A program made the translations under genes and the position numbers. Positions 18,145 through 27,687 of a stretch of DNA of 64,000 nt are shown one piece after another. The DNA is from an uncultured Dongia sp. (lineage in GTDB: Bacteria > Pseudomonadota > Alphaproteobacteria > Dongiales > Dongiaceae), in NCBI RefSeq assembly GCF_936916975.1, contig NZ_CAKZGO010000022.1, positions 62,001 through 126,000 on the forward strand, read 5' to 3'. The first letter of the stretch is position 1; each line of letters begins with the position of its first letter. The notes under the pieces are model-generated. The model was not told the origin of the DNA. It worked only from the letters and a program-made list of their open reading frames with translations, and searched no databases.

Positions 18145-21100
18145 CTAATCCAGCAAGCTCCGCAGCGCCCGGTTGGCAACCGCCAGCATGGCGAGTTCCA
18201 GTTTGCCGACCTGGCGCAGATCGGTGAACAAGGCTTCGGCGCGCGGCAGGGCGGCGGAGCGGCCGGCTTTCCAGCCTTCGATGGCCTCCACGCCGGTTGC
18301 GCCGAGATCATTCGCCAGCACAGCGGTGGTAAGGTCGCGCTGGTGGGTGTTGAGATCGTCGACGATGGCGAACACCGCGAGGCGCTGCCAATGGCTGTCG
18401 CCGATCAGGCTCTTGGCGCCTGCCCGCAGCCAGTCGATGTTGAACTGGTCGCCGATGGCAAAATAGGTGGCGGCCACGTCCTCGACCTTGATCTTGGTTT
18501 GCGCGGCGATGCGCACCACGTCCAGGGTCGTGCCGATGCTGGCCAGCTGCGAGATGCGGCGGGCCAGTTGATCGGGGACGCCGCCCGACATCAAGGCGCC
18601 GTAGCGCTTGGTGTTGGCGGCCTGATCGGCCGGGGAGAGGATCTTGGCGAGGGCCGCCTCGATGGCGATGATGCCGGGTTCGGTCGCGGCAATATTGCCG
18701 GCGATGTCGAGCGGATGCTCGCCATTGCGCAGGAACCACAGGGTTGCAGCTTCCGCGAGGCGGTTGATCTCGATCAGCATCGAGGTCTGGATGCTGGCCG
18801 AGACCTTGTTATCGAGCGCCTGGATGCCGGTCCATAGATCGCGGAGCTTGAAGGCACCGCGGGTGATGGCATAAGCCCTGGCGATGGCCGAGGCGCTCTG
18901 GCCGGTCTTCTCCTTGGTCACATGGACGAAGGTGGCGCCCATGCGGTTGACGAGGCTGTTGGTCACCACGCTGACGATGATCTCACGCCGCAGGCGGTGC
19001 TTGTGGATGAGCGGCTTATAGCCCTCGCGCAGTTGCTGCGGGAAATAGGAGATGAGGTCGTCGGCCAATTGCGGGTCGTCGGGAAGATCCGAGGGCAGCA
19101 ATTCGTCATAGAGCGCGTTCTTCGAATAGGCCAGCAGCACGGCGCTTTCCGAGCGGGTGAGGCCGATGCGCTGGGTCAAGCGGTGACGCATGATCTCGTC
19201 ATCCGGCAGATATTCAATGGCGCGGTCCAGCCGGTTGATGCGCTCCAATCCGCGCATGAAGCGGCCCTGCTGATCCAAGAGTGTATAGCTCTGCGCCTCG
19301 GCCACGGAGAGGGCTTGGGATTGCTGGTAATTGTCCTTCAGCACGAGGGCGCCGACCTCGTCGGTCATTTCCGCAAGCAGCTTGTCGCGCTGCTTCATGG
19401 TGAGGTCGCCATTGGCAACGGCTTCGTTGATCAGGATCTTGATGTTGACCTCGTGATCCGAGGTGTCGACGCCGGCGGAATTGTCGACCGCATCGGTGTT
19501 GAGGCGCTTACCGCCCAAGGCTGCCTCGATACGGCCGCGCTGGGTGACGCCGAGATTGGCGCCTTCGCCGATGACGCGGCAGCGCAGCTCCTCAGCATTG
19601 ACGCGCGTGCCGTCATTGGCGCGGTCGCCGACATCGGCATGCGTTTCATCGCTGGCCTTCACATAGGTGCCGATGCCGCCGAACCAGAGCAGGTCGATCT
19701 CCGCCTTCAGCAGCAGCTGGATGAGTTCGTTGGGCGTCACCTGATCCTTGGTGAGATTGAAGCGCTGCTTCACCTCCGCCGACAGCTTGATCGACTTGGC
19801 CTTGCGCTCGAAGATGCCGCCACCCGCCGAGATGAGGGCCGCGTTGTAATCGTTCCAGCCGGAGCGCGGCAGGTTGAACAGGCGCTGCCGTTCAGCCAGG
19901 CTCGCCTTCACATCCGGGTTGGGGTCGAGGAAGATGTGCATGTGGTTGAACGCCGCCACCAGCTTGGTGTGGTCGGAGAGCAGCATACCATTGCCGAACA
20001 CGTCGCCTGACATGTCGCCGACACCAACGCAGGTGAAGTCGACATTCTGGATGTCGTGGTCGAGTTCGCGGAAATGGCGTTTCACGCATTCCCAGGCGCC
20101 ACGCGCGGTGATGCCCATCTTCTTGTGGTCGTAGCCGGCGGAGCCACCTGACGCAAAGGCATCGTCCAGCCAGAAGCCGTAATCGCGCGACACCGAATTG
20201 GCAATGTCGGAGAAGGTCGCGGTTCCCTTATCGGCCGCCACGACCAGATAGGGATCGTCCTCGTCATGGCGCACGACCAAAGCCGGCGGCTTGACCGCAC
20301 CGCCGACCAGATTGTCGGTGATGTCGAGGAGGCCGCGCATCAGGGTCTTGTAGCAATGCACGACCTCGGCCATGACGGCGTCGCGGTCGCCCTGCACCGG
20401 GCGCTTTACGACGAAGCCGCCCTTTGAGCCCACCGGCACGATGACGGCGTTTTTCACCATCTGCGCCTTCATCAGGCCCAGTACCTCGGTGCGGAAGTCT
20501 TCGCGCCGATCCGACCAGCGGATGCCACCGCGCGCGACCTTGCCACCGCGCAGATGAATGGCCTCGGCACGCGGGCTGTAGACGAACACCTCGACCAAGG
20601 GACGCGGCAGCGGCAATTCCTCGATCTTCGCGGAATCGAGCTTGAAGGAGATGTATTCCTTGGGCGAACCGTCCGTTGCGGGCTGGTAGAAATTGGTGCG
20701 CAGGGTCGACTGCACGGCGTTGAGATAGCGCCGCAGGATGCGGTCCTCGTCCAGATTGACGACACGGTCAAGCTTGCCCGCGATCTTCTCGATGATCTTG
20801 GCCGACTTCTCCGCCCGGTCGCCCTGGAAGGCGGGATCGGTGCGGACATGGAACAATTTGATGATGTTGCAGGTGATGGTCGGGTTGGCGTTGAGCGTCG
20901 CCTCCATATAGTCCTGGCTGAAGGCAATGGCCGCCTGGCGCAGATACTTGCAATACGCGCGCACCAGCATGATGTCCCGCCAGGCCATGCCGGCGGTGAT
21001 GACCAGGCGATTGAAGCCGTCATCCTCCATCTGCCCACCCCAGATCTTGGCGTAGGCTTCATGGAATTTGTCCCTTATGGCGGCGATGTCGACCTCGCTG

Positions 21101-22956
21101 CCGTCCGCCGTCACCATGATGAAGGCGTGAATCCAGATCGGCTGTTCCTGGCCCAGCGGCCGGATGTCGAACGGGTTTTCGCTGATGACCTTGAGGCCGA
21201 AATTCTCCAGCGACGGCAGCACGGTAGAGAGGGCGATCTTGTCGCCGGATTTATAGAGCTTGAGGTGGAGTTCGTTGCCATGGGCCTCGATCGGGCGATA
21301 GAGGCTGATGGCGGTCTTGTTCTCAGCCAGGGCTTCTTCGACATGGTCGATGTCGCTGACCGCGGCATGGGCGTTGAAATATTCCTCGAACCCGACCGGG
21401 AAGGCATTGCCATAGCTGCGCAACAGGGTGAGACCCTCGGCCTCGCCTTTGGCGTCGATCAGCGCGTCCTTCAGTTTGTCCTTCCAGGAGCGGCAGGCAT
21501 CGGCTACCAGTTGTTCGAGTTCCTTGACGTCGTAGCTGGGGATTTCGCCCGGCGTGGTGGCGATGATGATATGGACGCGCGCCAGCGGACTGTCGGTCAG
21601 ATGCACGAAGAAATTGGAGAGGCGCCCGCTGAATGCCTTGGTCAGCAGCTCCTGGATACGGTGGCGCAGTTCCGTGCTCAGCCAGTCGCGCGGCAGATAA
21701 ACGAAGCAGGACAGAAACCGTTCATAAGGGTCGCGGCGGATAAAGAGGGCGACGCGCTGGCGGTCCTGCAGATTGAGAATGCCAAGCGCCGTGTCCAGCA
21801 GCTCATCGACATTGCTCTGGAACAGTTCGTCGCGCGGATAGGTCTCCAGGATGTTGGTGAGCGCCTTGCCGTCATGGCTCTGCGGGTTGAAACCGGCGCG
21901 CTTGGCCACCGTCTCGACCTTCTGGCGCAGCAGCGGGATTTCCCAGGGCGAGCGGTTATAGGCGACCGAGGTGAACAGGCCGGCAAACAGATGCTCACCG
22001 ACGACCTCGCCCTTCTCGTTGAAGATCTTGAGGCCGAAGGTGTCGAGATGGACGTTGCGGTGCACGGTCGAACGCAGATTGGCCTTGGTGACCAGAATCA
22101 TCTTGGGCTGGGTCAGGAAACTGCGCACGTCGGGTGGCAGGGCATCCAGATTGCGCATGCCTTCGAACACGCGGACGTTGGGATCGCGCAGCACGCCAAG
22201 GCCGGCATCATTGTCGATGTGATAGGTGACGTTGTTGTCGGCACCGGCGAAGGAATACTGGCGATAGCCGAGGAAGGTGAAATGGTCGTCATTGATCCAG
22301 CGCAGGAAGTCGACCACCTCGGTCACTTCCTCCGGCGGCAAGGGTAGCTTGCGTGACGTGGTCTCGGCGATCGCGTCGTCGAGGCGCTTGCGCATCGGCT
22401 GCCAGTCGTCGACCGCCAAGCGCACATCACGCAGCACGAGCTCGATCCGCGCCTTGATCGCATCCAATTCCTCTTGCGTCGCCACCTGGTTGACGCGCAG
22501 CTGCATCACGGATTCAGTCTGGCCATCGGAAGTACCGACTGCCGTCAGTTGGCCCTTGGCATCGCGGGTCACGCGCATGATCGGGTGGATGACCAGATGC
22601 ACGCCCAATTCCTGGCGGTTCATCTCGGCGGTGAGGGAGTCGACCAGGAACGGCATGTCGTCATTGACGAGTTCGACCACGGTATGGGGCGAGCGCCAGC
22701 CATGCTCGTCGATGCGCGGGTTGAAGACGCGCACCTTGGCCTGCTTGGGTAAACGCGTTTGTGCGAAATTTGCCAGGGACAGGGCGGCGCTGAACAGATC
22801 TTCGGCGCTCTCGCCCGCGATGTCGGCCTGTGGGACGTTGGCGTAGAATTGGCGGATGAAGGCTTCGATGTGCGGTGCGCGCTTGCGCTCGATCCGCTCA
22901 CCGACAAAGCGCACGACTTCATCGATCAGCTGGTTTTTCAGCTTTTCCGCTCGCAT
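18145..22956 (-). CDS. NAD-specific glutamate dehydrogenase, 180-kDa class
   Basis: A 1603-residue enzyme, matching the large NAD-GDH class (about 1600 residues) that oxidises glutamate to 2-oxoglutarate and ammonia, mainly for catabolism. The long N-terminal part holds ACT-like regulatory modules, and the catalytic core is in the second half. The dehydrogenase lysine motif VPVGSKGGF is near residue 845 and VGDMSGDVFGNGM near 980. Another core segment is RWSDRREDFRTEVLGL. The gene is monocistronic, and the coding frame is intact over its whole length. ATG at 22956 follows GGGGATCG. Confidence 0.95.
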   Translation of the reverse strand: MRAEKLKNQLIDEVVRFVGERIERKRAPHIEAFIRQFYANVPQADIAGESAEDLFSAALSLANFAQTRLPKQAKVRVFNPRIDEHGWRSPHTVVELVNDDMPFLVDSLTAEMNRQELGVHLVIHPIMRVTRDAKGQLTAVGTSDGQTESVMQLRVNQVATQEELDAIKARIELVLRDVRLAVDDWQPMRKRLDDAIAETTSRKLPLPPEEVTEVVDFLRWINDDHFTFLGYRQYSFAGADNNVTYHIDNDAGLGVLRDPNVRVFEGMRNLDALPPDVRSFLTQPKMILVTKANLRSTVHRNVHLDTFGLKIFNEKGEVVGEHLFAGLFTSVAYNRSPWEIPLLRQKVETVAKRAGFNPQSHDGKALTNILETYPRDELFQSNVDELLDTALGILNLQDRQRVALFIRRDPYERFLSCFVYLPRDWLSTELRHRIQELLTKAFSGRLSNFFVHLTDSPLARVHIIIATTPGEIPSYDVKELEQLVADACRSWKDKLKDALIDAKGEAEGLTLLRSYGNAFPVGFEEYFNAHAAVSDIDHVEEALAENKTAISLYRPIEAHGNELHLKLYKSGDKIALSTVLPSLENFGLKVISENPFDIRPLGQEQPIWIHAFIMVTADGSEVDIAAIRDKFHEAYAKIWGGQMEDDGFNRLVITAGMAWRDIMLVRAYCKYLRQAAIAFSQDYMEATLNANPTITCNIIKLFHVRTDPAFQGDRAEKSAKIIEKIAGKLDRVVNLDEDRILRRYLNAVQSTLRTNFYQPATDGSPKEYISFKLDSAKIEELPLPRPLVEVFVYSPRAEAIHLRGGKVARGGIRWSDRREDFRTEVLGLMKAQMVKNAVIVPVGSKGGFVVKRPVQGDRDAVMAEVVHCYKTLMRGLLDITDNLVGGAVKPPALVVRHDEDDPYLVVAADKGTATFSDIANSVSRDYGFWLDDAFASGGSAGYDHKKMGITARGAWECVKRHFRELDHDIQNVDFTCVGVGDMSGDVFGNGMLLSDHTKLVAAFNHMHIFLDPNPDVKASLAERQRLFNLPRSGWNDYNAALISAGGGIFERKAKSIKLSAEVKQRFNLTKDQVTPNELIQLLLKAEIDLLWFGGIGTYVKASDETHADVGDRANDGTRVNAEELRCRVIGEGANLGVTQRGRIEAALGGKRLNTDAVDNSAGVDTSDHEVNIKILINEAVANGDLTMKQRDKLLAEMTDEVGALVLKDNYQQSQALSVAEAQSYTLLDQQGRFMRGLERINRLDRAIEYLPDDEIMRHRLTQRIGLTRSESAVLLAYSKNALYDELLPSDLPDDPQLADDLISYFPQQLREGYKPLIHKHRLRREIIVSVVTNSLVNRMGATFVHVTKEKTGQSASAIARAYAITRGAFKLRDLWTGIQALDNKVSASIQTSMLIEINRLAEAATLWFLRNGEHPLDIAGNIAATEPGIIAIEAALAKILSPADQAANTKRYGALMSGGVPDQLARRISQLASIGTTLDVVRIAAQTKIKVEDVAATYFAIGDQFNIDWLRAGAKSLIGDSHWQRLAVFAIVDDLNTHQRDLTTAVLANDLGATGVEAIEGWKAGRSAALPRAEALFTDLRQVGKLELAMLAVANRALRSLLD

Positions 22957-23230
22957 GATATTTCGATCCCCGGTGACAGTTATAGGATTGTTTAGTTGTT
23001 GTTATTTTTGGTGATTCTAGCCCAAGCCAGCTGAAAGCGCCAATCCGGCACAGTGCTCGCCCAAGCCGGCGAATGGCAGCCGAACACGCCAATTCGATGG
23101 GTTTTTTCGGCGTTTCACACATCTAATCCTGTTTTGGTAAAGAAAATTTAAACTATCAGCGGTCATTGTCGGGGAAATGGGGGTGCGGCGGGGCCAATTG
23201 GGGGCAGATGCGCACCGAAAGGAGCAAGCC

Positions 23231-23584
23231 ATGCTGATGGACGAAGTCCGCGGCGAAGCGTTTCTGCGCAAACTGCCGCAGGATATCCGGGATAGCCTGA
23301 CGCCGGCACAGACCGACGCGATCAGCCGCGTGGCCCAGGGCACGATACAACGACGTCATCCGATCGATTTGCGTCTGTCGATGCCATTGCCGTTTGGAGA
23401 ACGGGCCTATGCCGTCTTCCTGATCGGCAAGGAAAAGCGCTCGGCCGCACGCCGCACGCTCGAGAAACAGCTGCGCCCGACCGACCGGCTCAGCCAGATC
23501 GTCGTCTTCGGCCTGGGCCTCGCGGCGTTTACGCTCGCGGCCTTCATCGGGCTGCTGTTTCACAATGCGGTCCTGGCACCCTGA
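23231..23584 (+). CDS. small C-terminally anchored membrane protein, unknown
   Basis: A 117-residue protein of no recognised family. The first 85 residues are charged and soluble (LRKLPQDIRDSLTPAQTDAI; RHPIDLRLSMPLPFGERAY). One hydrophobic helix near the C terminus (IVVFGLGLAAFTLAAFIGLL) leaves only a few residues outside, a tail-anchor topology. The start at 23231 has AAGGAG eight bases upstream; a longer frame from 23177 has no such signal. It lies upstream of the serine protease gene, only 32 bases away. Confidence 0.65.
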   Translation: MLMDEVRGEAFLRKLPQDIRDSLTPAQTDAISRVAQGTIQRRHPIDLRLSMPLPFGERAYAVFLIGKEKRSAARRTLEKQLRPTDRLSQIVVFGLGLAAFTLAAFIGLLFHNAVLAP

Positions 23585-23616
23585 CGCAACCGTCATTGCT
23601 CGTGCTAGTGTCGCGC

Positions 23617-24381
23617 ATGTCAAAGCTGCATCTGCTGGCATGCCTTTTGCTGTTGCCGGCGTCGTTCGCGCTGGCCGACAGCAAGTTGCCGCCTTTGCCG
23701 AAGATCGGCATTGAGGGGCATGACGATCGCACGCGGGTCGATTCCAAGCAGTGGCCATGGATCTCGATCGGCCGCATCAACCGTGAGATCGGCGGGCATT
23801 GCACCGGCACGCTGATCGCCCCCAATCTCGTACTGACCGCCGCGCATTGCCTCTACAATTCCGATGACGGGCGCTGGACGGCGCCATTTGAAGTGCATTT
23901 CGTGGCCGGCTATGACCGCGGCACGTTTGCCGCCCATGCCCGTGGCAAGCGTTTCATTCATGACCCGAAATACGCGCCCAAGACGGCCGCCACAGTGGCC
24001 GAGATGGCGCGCGATTGGGCGGTCATCGAACTCGACCAGGACTTGAAGCTGAAACCCGTGCCGATATCGGACAAGACCGAGACCGAGATTCTTTCGACGC
24101 AGCCGGCGGGCGTCGTGAACGCCGCCGGCTATAGCGGCGATTGGCCGGAAATCCTCATGCGCCATGCCGGTTGCGGTCTGGAAGGGGTGATGGCGCGCCA
24201 GCCTCTGATGATTCACAATTGCGACAGCACCTTTGGTGCATCCGGCGGTCCCTTGCTGTTGATCAGCGGAGAGCGCGCCGAGATCGTCGGCCTGCAAAGC
24301 GGTGTCCTGCAATTGAAGGATAAGTCCGAGCGCGGTGCGGCCGTGCCGGTCTGGAACTTCAGGAAGTCGGTGCCGCGCTGA
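23617..24381 (+). CDS. secreted trypsin-like serine protease
   Basis: A 254-residue chymotrypsin-fold (S1/V8-like) protease. The signal peptide is MSKLHLLACLLLLPASFALA. The triad is readable: H77 in LTAAHC, D133 in ARDWAVIEL and S209 in FGASGGPLL. The usual Asp before the active serine is replaced by Ala (GASGGP instead of GDSGGP), as in several glutamyl-endopeptidase-like enzymes. Cys62/Cys78 could form the disulfide beside the active histidine. The start is uncertain, as a longer frame begins at 23596, but the signal peptide argues for 23617. Its 3' end overlaps nhaA by 23 bases, convergently. Confidence 0.85.
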   Translation: MSKLHLLACLLLLPASFALADSKLPPLPKIGIEGHDDRTRVDSKQWPWISIGRINREIGGHCTGTLIAPNLVLTAAHCLYNSDDGRWTAPFEVHFVAGYDRGTFAAHARGKRFIHDPKYAPKTAATVAEMARDWAVIELDQDLKLKPVPISDKTETEILSTQPAGVVNAAGYSGDWPEILMRHAGCGLEGVMARQPLMIHNCDSTFGASGGPLLLISGERAEIVGLQSGVLQLKDKSERGAAVPVWNFRKSVPR

Positions 24382-25543
24382 CAGGTTCTGCCCGCGCCAC
24401 AAAGCGCAGCACCAGATAGCCCAGAATGGCTGAGGCGAAGGAGCCGCTGAGAACGCCGAGGCGTACCTCGGCGGCGAGCGCCGGGTCCGGGAAGGCGAGG
24501 CCACCGATGAACAGTGACATGGTGAAGCCGATGCCGGTGAGCAAGGCGACGCCGTAGATCTGCGACCAGCTGGCGCCGCTCGGGCGCTTGCACAAGCCCA
24601 GCGCCACGCCGAGGCCTACCGCCAGCAACACACCGGCCTGCTTGCCCAGAAACAATCCCAAGGCGATGCCGAGCGTCAGGCTGTGGGTCAGCGATTGCAG
24701 CGACAAATCCGCCAAGCTCACCCCGGCATTGGCAAAGGCGAAGATCGGCATGACGCCGTAGCTGACCCATGGGTGGAGGCCATGCTCGGCGCGGCGGAGC
24801 GGCGAATGTTCCTGGTCGCCGGCCACACGGTAGGGCACGAAAAAGGCCACGGCGACGCCGGCCAAAGTGGCATGCACGCCGGATTTCAGCACGCAGACCC
24901 AGATGAAGATGCCGATGAGGACATAGGGCGTGATGCGCTCGACGCGGGCGCGGTTCAGGATCAGCAGGCCGACGCCGCCGAGGCAAGCCAGGCCCAGCGA
25001 CAGCAGAGAGAGGTCGGCGGTGTAGAAAATGGCGATGATGATGATGGCGCCGAGATCATCGATGATGGCCAGCGCCAGCAGGAAGATCTTGAGGCTCGCC
25101 GGCACGCGGTTGCCGAGCATGGTGAGGACCGCGAGTGCAAAGGCGATGTCGGTCGCAGCCGGAATGGCCCAACCGCCGAGATATTCCGGTGCTGCACGGT
25201 TGATGAGGACATAGACTAAAGCCGGCACCGCCATGCCGCCCAGCGCGGCGATGCCGGGGAGTGCCGCCTGGGAGGGCGACGACAGCTCGCCGCCCATGAT
25301 CTCGCGCTTGATCTCCAAGCCGACGAGGAAGAAGAACACAGCCATGAGGCCATCATTGATCCACAGCAGCAGCGGCTTCACCAGGCCGAGCGGCCCCAGC
25401 GTCACGCCGAGCGGCATTTCCAGGATGCCGCGATAAAGCGGCGCCAGCAGGGAGTTGTCGCAGATCATGGCAAAGCCGGCGGCGATCAACAGGATGATGC
25501 CGCCAACGGATTCAAGTTGCATGAACTGACGCAAAGGATTCAT
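24359..25543 (-). CDS. nhaA: Na+/H+ antiporter NhaA
   Basis: A 394-residue antiporter, about 12 helices, of NhaA length. It carries the ALAVLTMLGNRVPASLKIFLLALAIIDDLGAI stretch with the two adjacent aspartates of the ion site, and ATDIAFALAV. Residue pattern and start MNPLRQFMQLESVGGIILL are typical. It exchanges external protons for internal Na+ or Li+, mostly at alkaline pH. It lies nine bases downstream of nhaD, so both are in one transcript. Confidence 0.95.
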   Translation of the reverse strand: MNPLRQFMQLESVGGIILLIAAGFAMICDNSLLAPLYRGILEMPLGVTLGPLGLVKPLLLWINDGLMAVFFFLVGLEIKREIMGGELSSPSQAALPGIAALGGMAVPALVYVLINRAAPEYLGGWAIPAATDIAFALAVLTMLGNRVPASLKIFLLALAIIDDLGAIIIIAIFYTADLSLLSLGLACLGGVGLLILNRARVERITPYVLIGIFIWVCVLKSGVHATLAGVAVAFFVPYRVAGDQEHSPLRRAEHGLHPWVSYGVMPIFAFANAGVSLADLSLQSLTHSLTLGIALGLFLGKQAGVLLAVGLGVALGLCKRPSGASWSQIYGVALLTGIGFTMSLFIGGLAFPDPALAAEVRLGVLSGSFASAILGYLVLRFVARAEPVSAAPTS

Positions 25544-25552
25544 CGGATGCCT

Positions 25553-26851
25553 TTAGAACAGTGACGCATTGATAAGGCGGTGCACGGCAATGCTGGCGAC
25601 ATAACCGGCCGCGATGGCCCAGCTCCATTTCAGATGGCTGGTGAAGGTATAGGCCGCGCGCGCCTGGCCCATCAAGGCAACACCGGCGGCCGAGCCGATC
25701 GAGAGGATCGATCCGCCGACCCCGCAGGTCAGCGTGATCAGCAGCCATTGTCCGTCGGACATGACGGGATCCATCTTGAGGACAGCGAACATCAAGGGGA
25801 TGTTGTCGACGATGGCCGAAAGCGCACCGATGATGATGTTGGCGGCGGTGGGACCGAGGCCGGTATAGAGGACCTCCGAGGAGAGGGCGAGATAGCCCAT
25901 GGCGCCGAGCCCGCCCACGGCGAAGATGATGCCGAAAAAGAACAGCAGGGTGTCGAATTCGACGCGCTGAATTTCCTTGAAGGAATCCAGCAGCATGTCG
26001 GAATCGTCACGCTTCTTGCTGGTGCGGTTGAGATAGTAAGCCCAGATCTGCAGATAGCCGAGGCCCAGCATCATGCCCATGGCCGGCGGCAGATGTAGGA
26101 AGTTCTTGAAGGAGACCGCGGTGACGATGGTTGCTGCGAACAGCAGGATGACGCCCCGCGCCCCCGGCTTCATGCGGGCGCGCTCCTGCTTTGCCGTAGG
26201 CTTGCCCTTGGGCAAAGCGGCATGCATCAGCGCCGCCGGAACAAGCCAGTTGACCAGCGAGGGCAGGAACAGGTCGAAGAACTCCCAGAAGCCTAGCTTG
26301 CCGTTCTGCCAGACCATCAGTGTCGTGATGTCGCCAAAGGGCGAGAAGGCGCCACCGGCATTGGCGGCGACGACGATGTTGATGCAGCCCATGGCGATGA
26401 AGGCGCGCGAGCCCGCGCCCACCGCAATCACCACGGCGCCCATGACGAGGGCCGTGGTAAGATTGTCGAGGACGGCAGAGAGCGGGAAGGCGATGGCGCC
26501 GGTCAGCCAGAACAGCGCCCGGTAGCTGAAGCCGAGGCCCACCAGCTTGGCCCGCAGCACGTCAAATACGCGGCGTTCCTCCAGCGTGTTCACATAGGTG
26601 ATGGCGACCAGCAGGAACAGCAGCAGCTCGCCATATTCGAGGATGATCTCCTTGGCGAGTTCATGGGCGGTTTCGGCCTGGCCGACGAGACCGTAACCCA
26701 CCGCCACCAAGGCCCAGATCAGGCCCGCTGCGAGCAGCACCGGCTTGGATTTCCGCATCTCGATGGCTTCTTCGGCGATCACCAGGCCGTAGGCGACAAA
26801 GAAGATGGCAAGGCAGGCGAGGCCAGTCCAATGCGTGGTCAGATCGATCAC
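25553..26851 (-). CDS. nhaD: Na+/H+ antiporter NhaD family
   Basis: A 432-residue ion-transporter-superfamily protein with about 12 helices, the usual NhaD length. Family segments include DNLTTALVMGAVVIAVG, AANAGGAFSPFGDITTLMVW and SAIVDNIPLMFAV with the conserved asparagine and threonine residues. The GTG start at 26851 is supported by GGGAG nine bases upstream and by the first transmembrane helix starting soon after. The frame stays open upstream, but that part is not hydrophobic and would be atypical. It is cotranscribed with nhaA; the two antiporter types together would cover a wider pH and salt range. Confidence 0.9.
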   Translation of the reverse strand: MIDLTTHWTGLACLAIFFVAYGLVIAEEAIEMRKSKPVLLAAGLIWALVAVGYGLVGQAETAHELAKEIILEYGELLLFLLVAITYVNTLEERRVFDVLRAKLVGLGFSYRALFWLTGAIAFPLSAVLDNLTTALVMGAVVIAVGAGSRAFIAMGCINIVVAANAGGAFSPFGDITTLMVWQNGKLGFWEFFDLFLPSLVNWLVPAALMHAALPKGKPTAKQERARMKPGARGVILLFAATIVTAVSFKNFLHLPPAMGMMLGLGYLQIWAYYLNRTSKKRDDSDMLLDSFKEIQRVEFDTLLFFFGIIFAVGGLGAMGYLALSSEVLYTGLGPTAANIIIGALSAIVDNIPLMFAVLKMDPVMSDGQWLLITLTCGVGGSILSIGSAAGVALMGQARAAYTFTSHLKWSWAIAAGYVASIAVHRLINASLF

Positions 26852-26993
26852 CAATCCAGCTCCCGAATCGTGTTGCGTGAGGTGCCGCGGAACGGCAGCG
26901 GGGGAGCATAGCGGAGGTGGTTTGCCCCTGTCGCCCCAAGATGGCCGCCTCAAGATGGCCGCATCAGGGGCATCGCGCATCCGGGCAATGAAA

Positions 26994-27015
26994 AGGCCGC
27001 GCTTGCGCGCGGCCT
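26994..27015 (-). terminator. terminator of the 28-codon unit
   Basis: A 9-bp perfect stem, AGGCCGCGC/GCGCGGCCT, with a four-base loop, followed on the minus strand by TTTTCATT. It lies about 40 bases after the small-gene stop and before the nhaD start. Confidence 0.8.
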
Positions 27016-27056
27016 GTAATAGGGGGCATCAGCCCGATTTAGGGGGCGACAGCGCC

Positions 27057-27143
27057 TCAGGCCAGGCTGGGCAGCGCCAGGATCAGCACCATGAGGGCGG
27101 AAAAGGCGACGGCTTCGAAGGCATTCTTAAGGTTGGCGACCAT
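27057..27143 (-). CDS. 28-residue hydrophobic small protein
   Basis: A short frame of 28 codons. Its product begins MVANLKNAFEAV and continues into a hydrophobic stretch (FSALMVLILALPSLA), so it would be a single-pass membrane peptide or a signal-like peptide. The ATG has AGGGAG seven bases upstream. A full promoter lies upstream and a strong terminator downstream. The RNA might also act as a small RNA, since coding is inferred from signals only and not from homology. I do not recognise the family. Confidence 0.6.
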   Translation of the reverse strand: MVANLKNAFEAVAFSALMVLILALPSLA

Positions 27144-27175
27144 GATCTTGCTCCCTGTGTATCGTCTATGGCCCC

Positions 27176-27204
27176 TTTATGTTCCATTATTGTTCTGATG
27201 TCAA
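27176..27204 (-). promoter_or_regulatory. sigma70-type promoter of the 28-codon unit
   Basis: On the minus strand, TTGACA (27199-27204), exactly 17 bases, then CATAAA (27176-27181). This is the best -35/-10 pair I found in the window. Transcription would start about 25-30 bases before the small-gene ATG. Confidence 0.65.
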
Positions 27205-27230
27205 GTCGGTCCGTAAACCGGTGTTCTGGC

Positions 27231-27587
27231 TCAGTTTGCCTTGGTGGCCTTCAGGCGATAGGTGCCCGACTGGGGCCCCAGGAACATGTCGCGCAACAGA
27301 GGATGGCGGCAGGGTTTGCCGCTGTCATCGGGCAGCAGGTTCTGCTCAGAGACATAGGCGACATAGGTCGATTCCGCATTCTCCGCCAGCAGGTGATAAA
27401 AGGGCTGCTCGCGATGTGGCCGCAATTCCGCCGGAATGGCCTGCAGCCATTCCTCGGTATTGGCGAAAACCGGGTCGACATCGAACACGACACCGCGGAA
27501 GGGATAGACCCGGTGTTTCACGATCGCGCCGATATTGAAGCGGGCAGTGCCGCCAAGGGTGGGATGGGTCGTGGTGGTGCGTTTCAT
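27231..27587 (-). CDS. hspQ: heat-shock protein HspQ
   Basis: A 118-residue member of the HspQ/YccV (hemimethylated-DNA-binding-like) family. The core is nearly invariant: FNIGAIVKHRVYPFRGVVFDVDP, NTEEWLQAI, QPFYHLLAEN, YVAYVSEQNLL and CRHPLL. In E. coli HspQ is a specificity factor for the Lon protease and affects DnaA. ATG at 27587 is chosen as the family start; the longer frame to 27668 adds sequence with no counterpart in HspQ. It is monocistronic. Confidence 0.95.
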   Translation of the reverse strand: MKRTTTTHPTLGGTARFNIGAIVKHRVYPFRGVVFDVDPVFANTEEWLQAIPAELRPHREQPFYHLLAENAESTYVAYVSEQNLLPDDSGKPCRHPLLRDMFLGPQSGTYRLKATKAN

Positions 27588-27687
27588 CGCCCACAGATTG
27601 GCGTGCTGAGCGCGGCCGTCAAGCCCTACCGTCACACCCCAGCGTGATACCGGGGGCAACGCGCACACAAATCCACCATCCTCGATA

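Noticed and set aside
20554-22347. Long + strand frame opposite the large glutamate dehydrogenase
   Set aside because: Antisense shadow of a confirmed gene, with no family resemblance.
27588-27668. Extended start for hspQ
   Set aside because: Not part of the HspQ family and lacking a ribosome site.
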